A DNA stretch of 64,000 nt from Blastococcus sp. PRF04-17 (GTDB lineage Bacteria > Actinomycetota > Actinomycetes > Mycobacteriales > Geodermatophilaceae). The notes beneath the pieces are model-generated. The model was not told where the DNA came from and searched no databases. It saw only the letters and a list, made by a program, of their open reading frames with translations. Every line of letters begins with the position of its first letter. Position 1 is the first letter of the stretch. The stretch lies in NCBI RefSeq assembly GCF_023016265.1, contig NZ_CP095412.1, forward strand, positions 744,001-808,000, written 5' to 3'. The position numbers and the translations under genes are program-made. This document shows positions 63,803 through 64,000 of the stretch, piece after piece.

Positions 63803-64000
63803 TCACCCGCGGAGCGCGACCACCCGGTCGAGCCAGGCGAGCAGGTCGGCGACGACCTCGTCGCGGTTGGTCTCGTTGAAGACCTCGTGCCGGGCGCCCT
63901 CGTACACCTGCAGGGTGACGTCGGCGAGGCCGGCGTCCCGCAGCCGCTGGACCAGCCCGTGGACCAGCGCGAGCTGACCGTTGACCGGGTCCTGGTCCCC
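63803..64000 (-). CDS. Alpha/beta hydrolase (lysophospholipase/monoacylglycerol lipase type), 3' part only
   Basis: Only the C-terminal ~65 residues are in the window; the gene continues past base 64000. The frame reads GDQDPVNGQLALVHGLVQRLRDAGL, then LQVYEGARHEVFNETNRDEV and LLAWLDRVVALRG. GDQDPVN carries the catalytic Asp and GARHEVFNE the catalytic His of serine aminopeptidase S33 / monoacylglycerol lipase-type hydrolases. Convergent with the cyclodeaminase gene. Confidence 0.82.
   Translation of the reverse strand, partial: GDQDPVNGQLALVHGLVQRLRDAGLADVTLQVYEGARHEVFNETNRDEVVADLLAWLDRVVALRG

Overview
The window is chromosomal DNA of a very GC-rich Gram-positive actinobacterium. The best guess is family Geodermatophilaceae (Blastococcus, Geodermatophilus or Modestobacter type). 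This is inferred from base composition, heavy use of GTG starts, RbpA, a GarA-type FHA protein, a SpoIID/LytB protein in a non-endospore former, and gene order shared with Mycobacterium (Rv1822-Rv1832). There are no tRNA or rRNA genes, insertion sequences, phage blocks or CRISPR arrays; it reads as ordinary chromosome with a few accessory spots.

Layout: 1-4 kb holds the end of a secreted SpoIID/PLL protein, tatA, tatC and a lipid kinase. 4-11 kb holds a HelY/Ski2-like helicase, tandem DUF4333 membrane proteins, a 5'-3' exonuclease, an M24 peptidase overlapping an Lrp/AsnC regulator, and a decayed nitroreductase. 11.0-13.8 kb holds a DHFR-like protein and an intein-bearing Rv2578c-family radical SAM protein behind an SOS-like box. 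14.9-17.5 kb holds lipid and hydrolase genes. 17.5-24.4 kb is a lysine degradation cluster (kamA divergent from kdd, an amidohydrolase, kamD, kamE, kal). 24.8-28.2 kb holds lnt, dpm1, fxsA and rbpA, with a good sigma-R type promoter for rbpA. 28.3-33.4 kb is a leftward block: thymidine kinase, MFS, acyltransferase, glycerophosphodiesterase and a PatB-like enzyme. 33.5-36.4 kb is accessory: a zinc-finger protein, a small lipoprotein flanked by two copies of a 19-bp palindrome, a gene-poor gap, and a TIR plus PH-like protein in visibly less GC-rich DNA. 36.5-47.9 kb holds mixed housekeeping and metabolic genes, including a GH65 phosphorylase coupled to a beta-phosphoglucomutase, and coaA. 47.9-57.1 kb is the glycine cleavage/GarA/FtsR/phospholipid synthase block in mycobacterial order. 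57.2-64 kb holds EF-G2, small membrane proteins, lhgO, a pabB-pabC fusion, a cyclodeaminase-like protein and a partial lipase.

Two patterns run through the window. First, about 17 otherwise well conserved genes carry one frame break each. Almost all are explained by one missing G or C, usually in a short G/C run, so they look like uncorrected sequencing error rather than gene decay; such genes are listed once over their full span. Second, many start codons sit 6-8 nt downstream of a TANNNT hexamer, which indicates leaderless transcription.

The most interesting local unit is the radical SAM gene. Its intein interrupts the iron-sulfur cluster motif exactly before the third cysteine, a near-perfect LexA-type box lies directly upstream, and the protein ends in a sliding-clamp-binding-like QLSLL.
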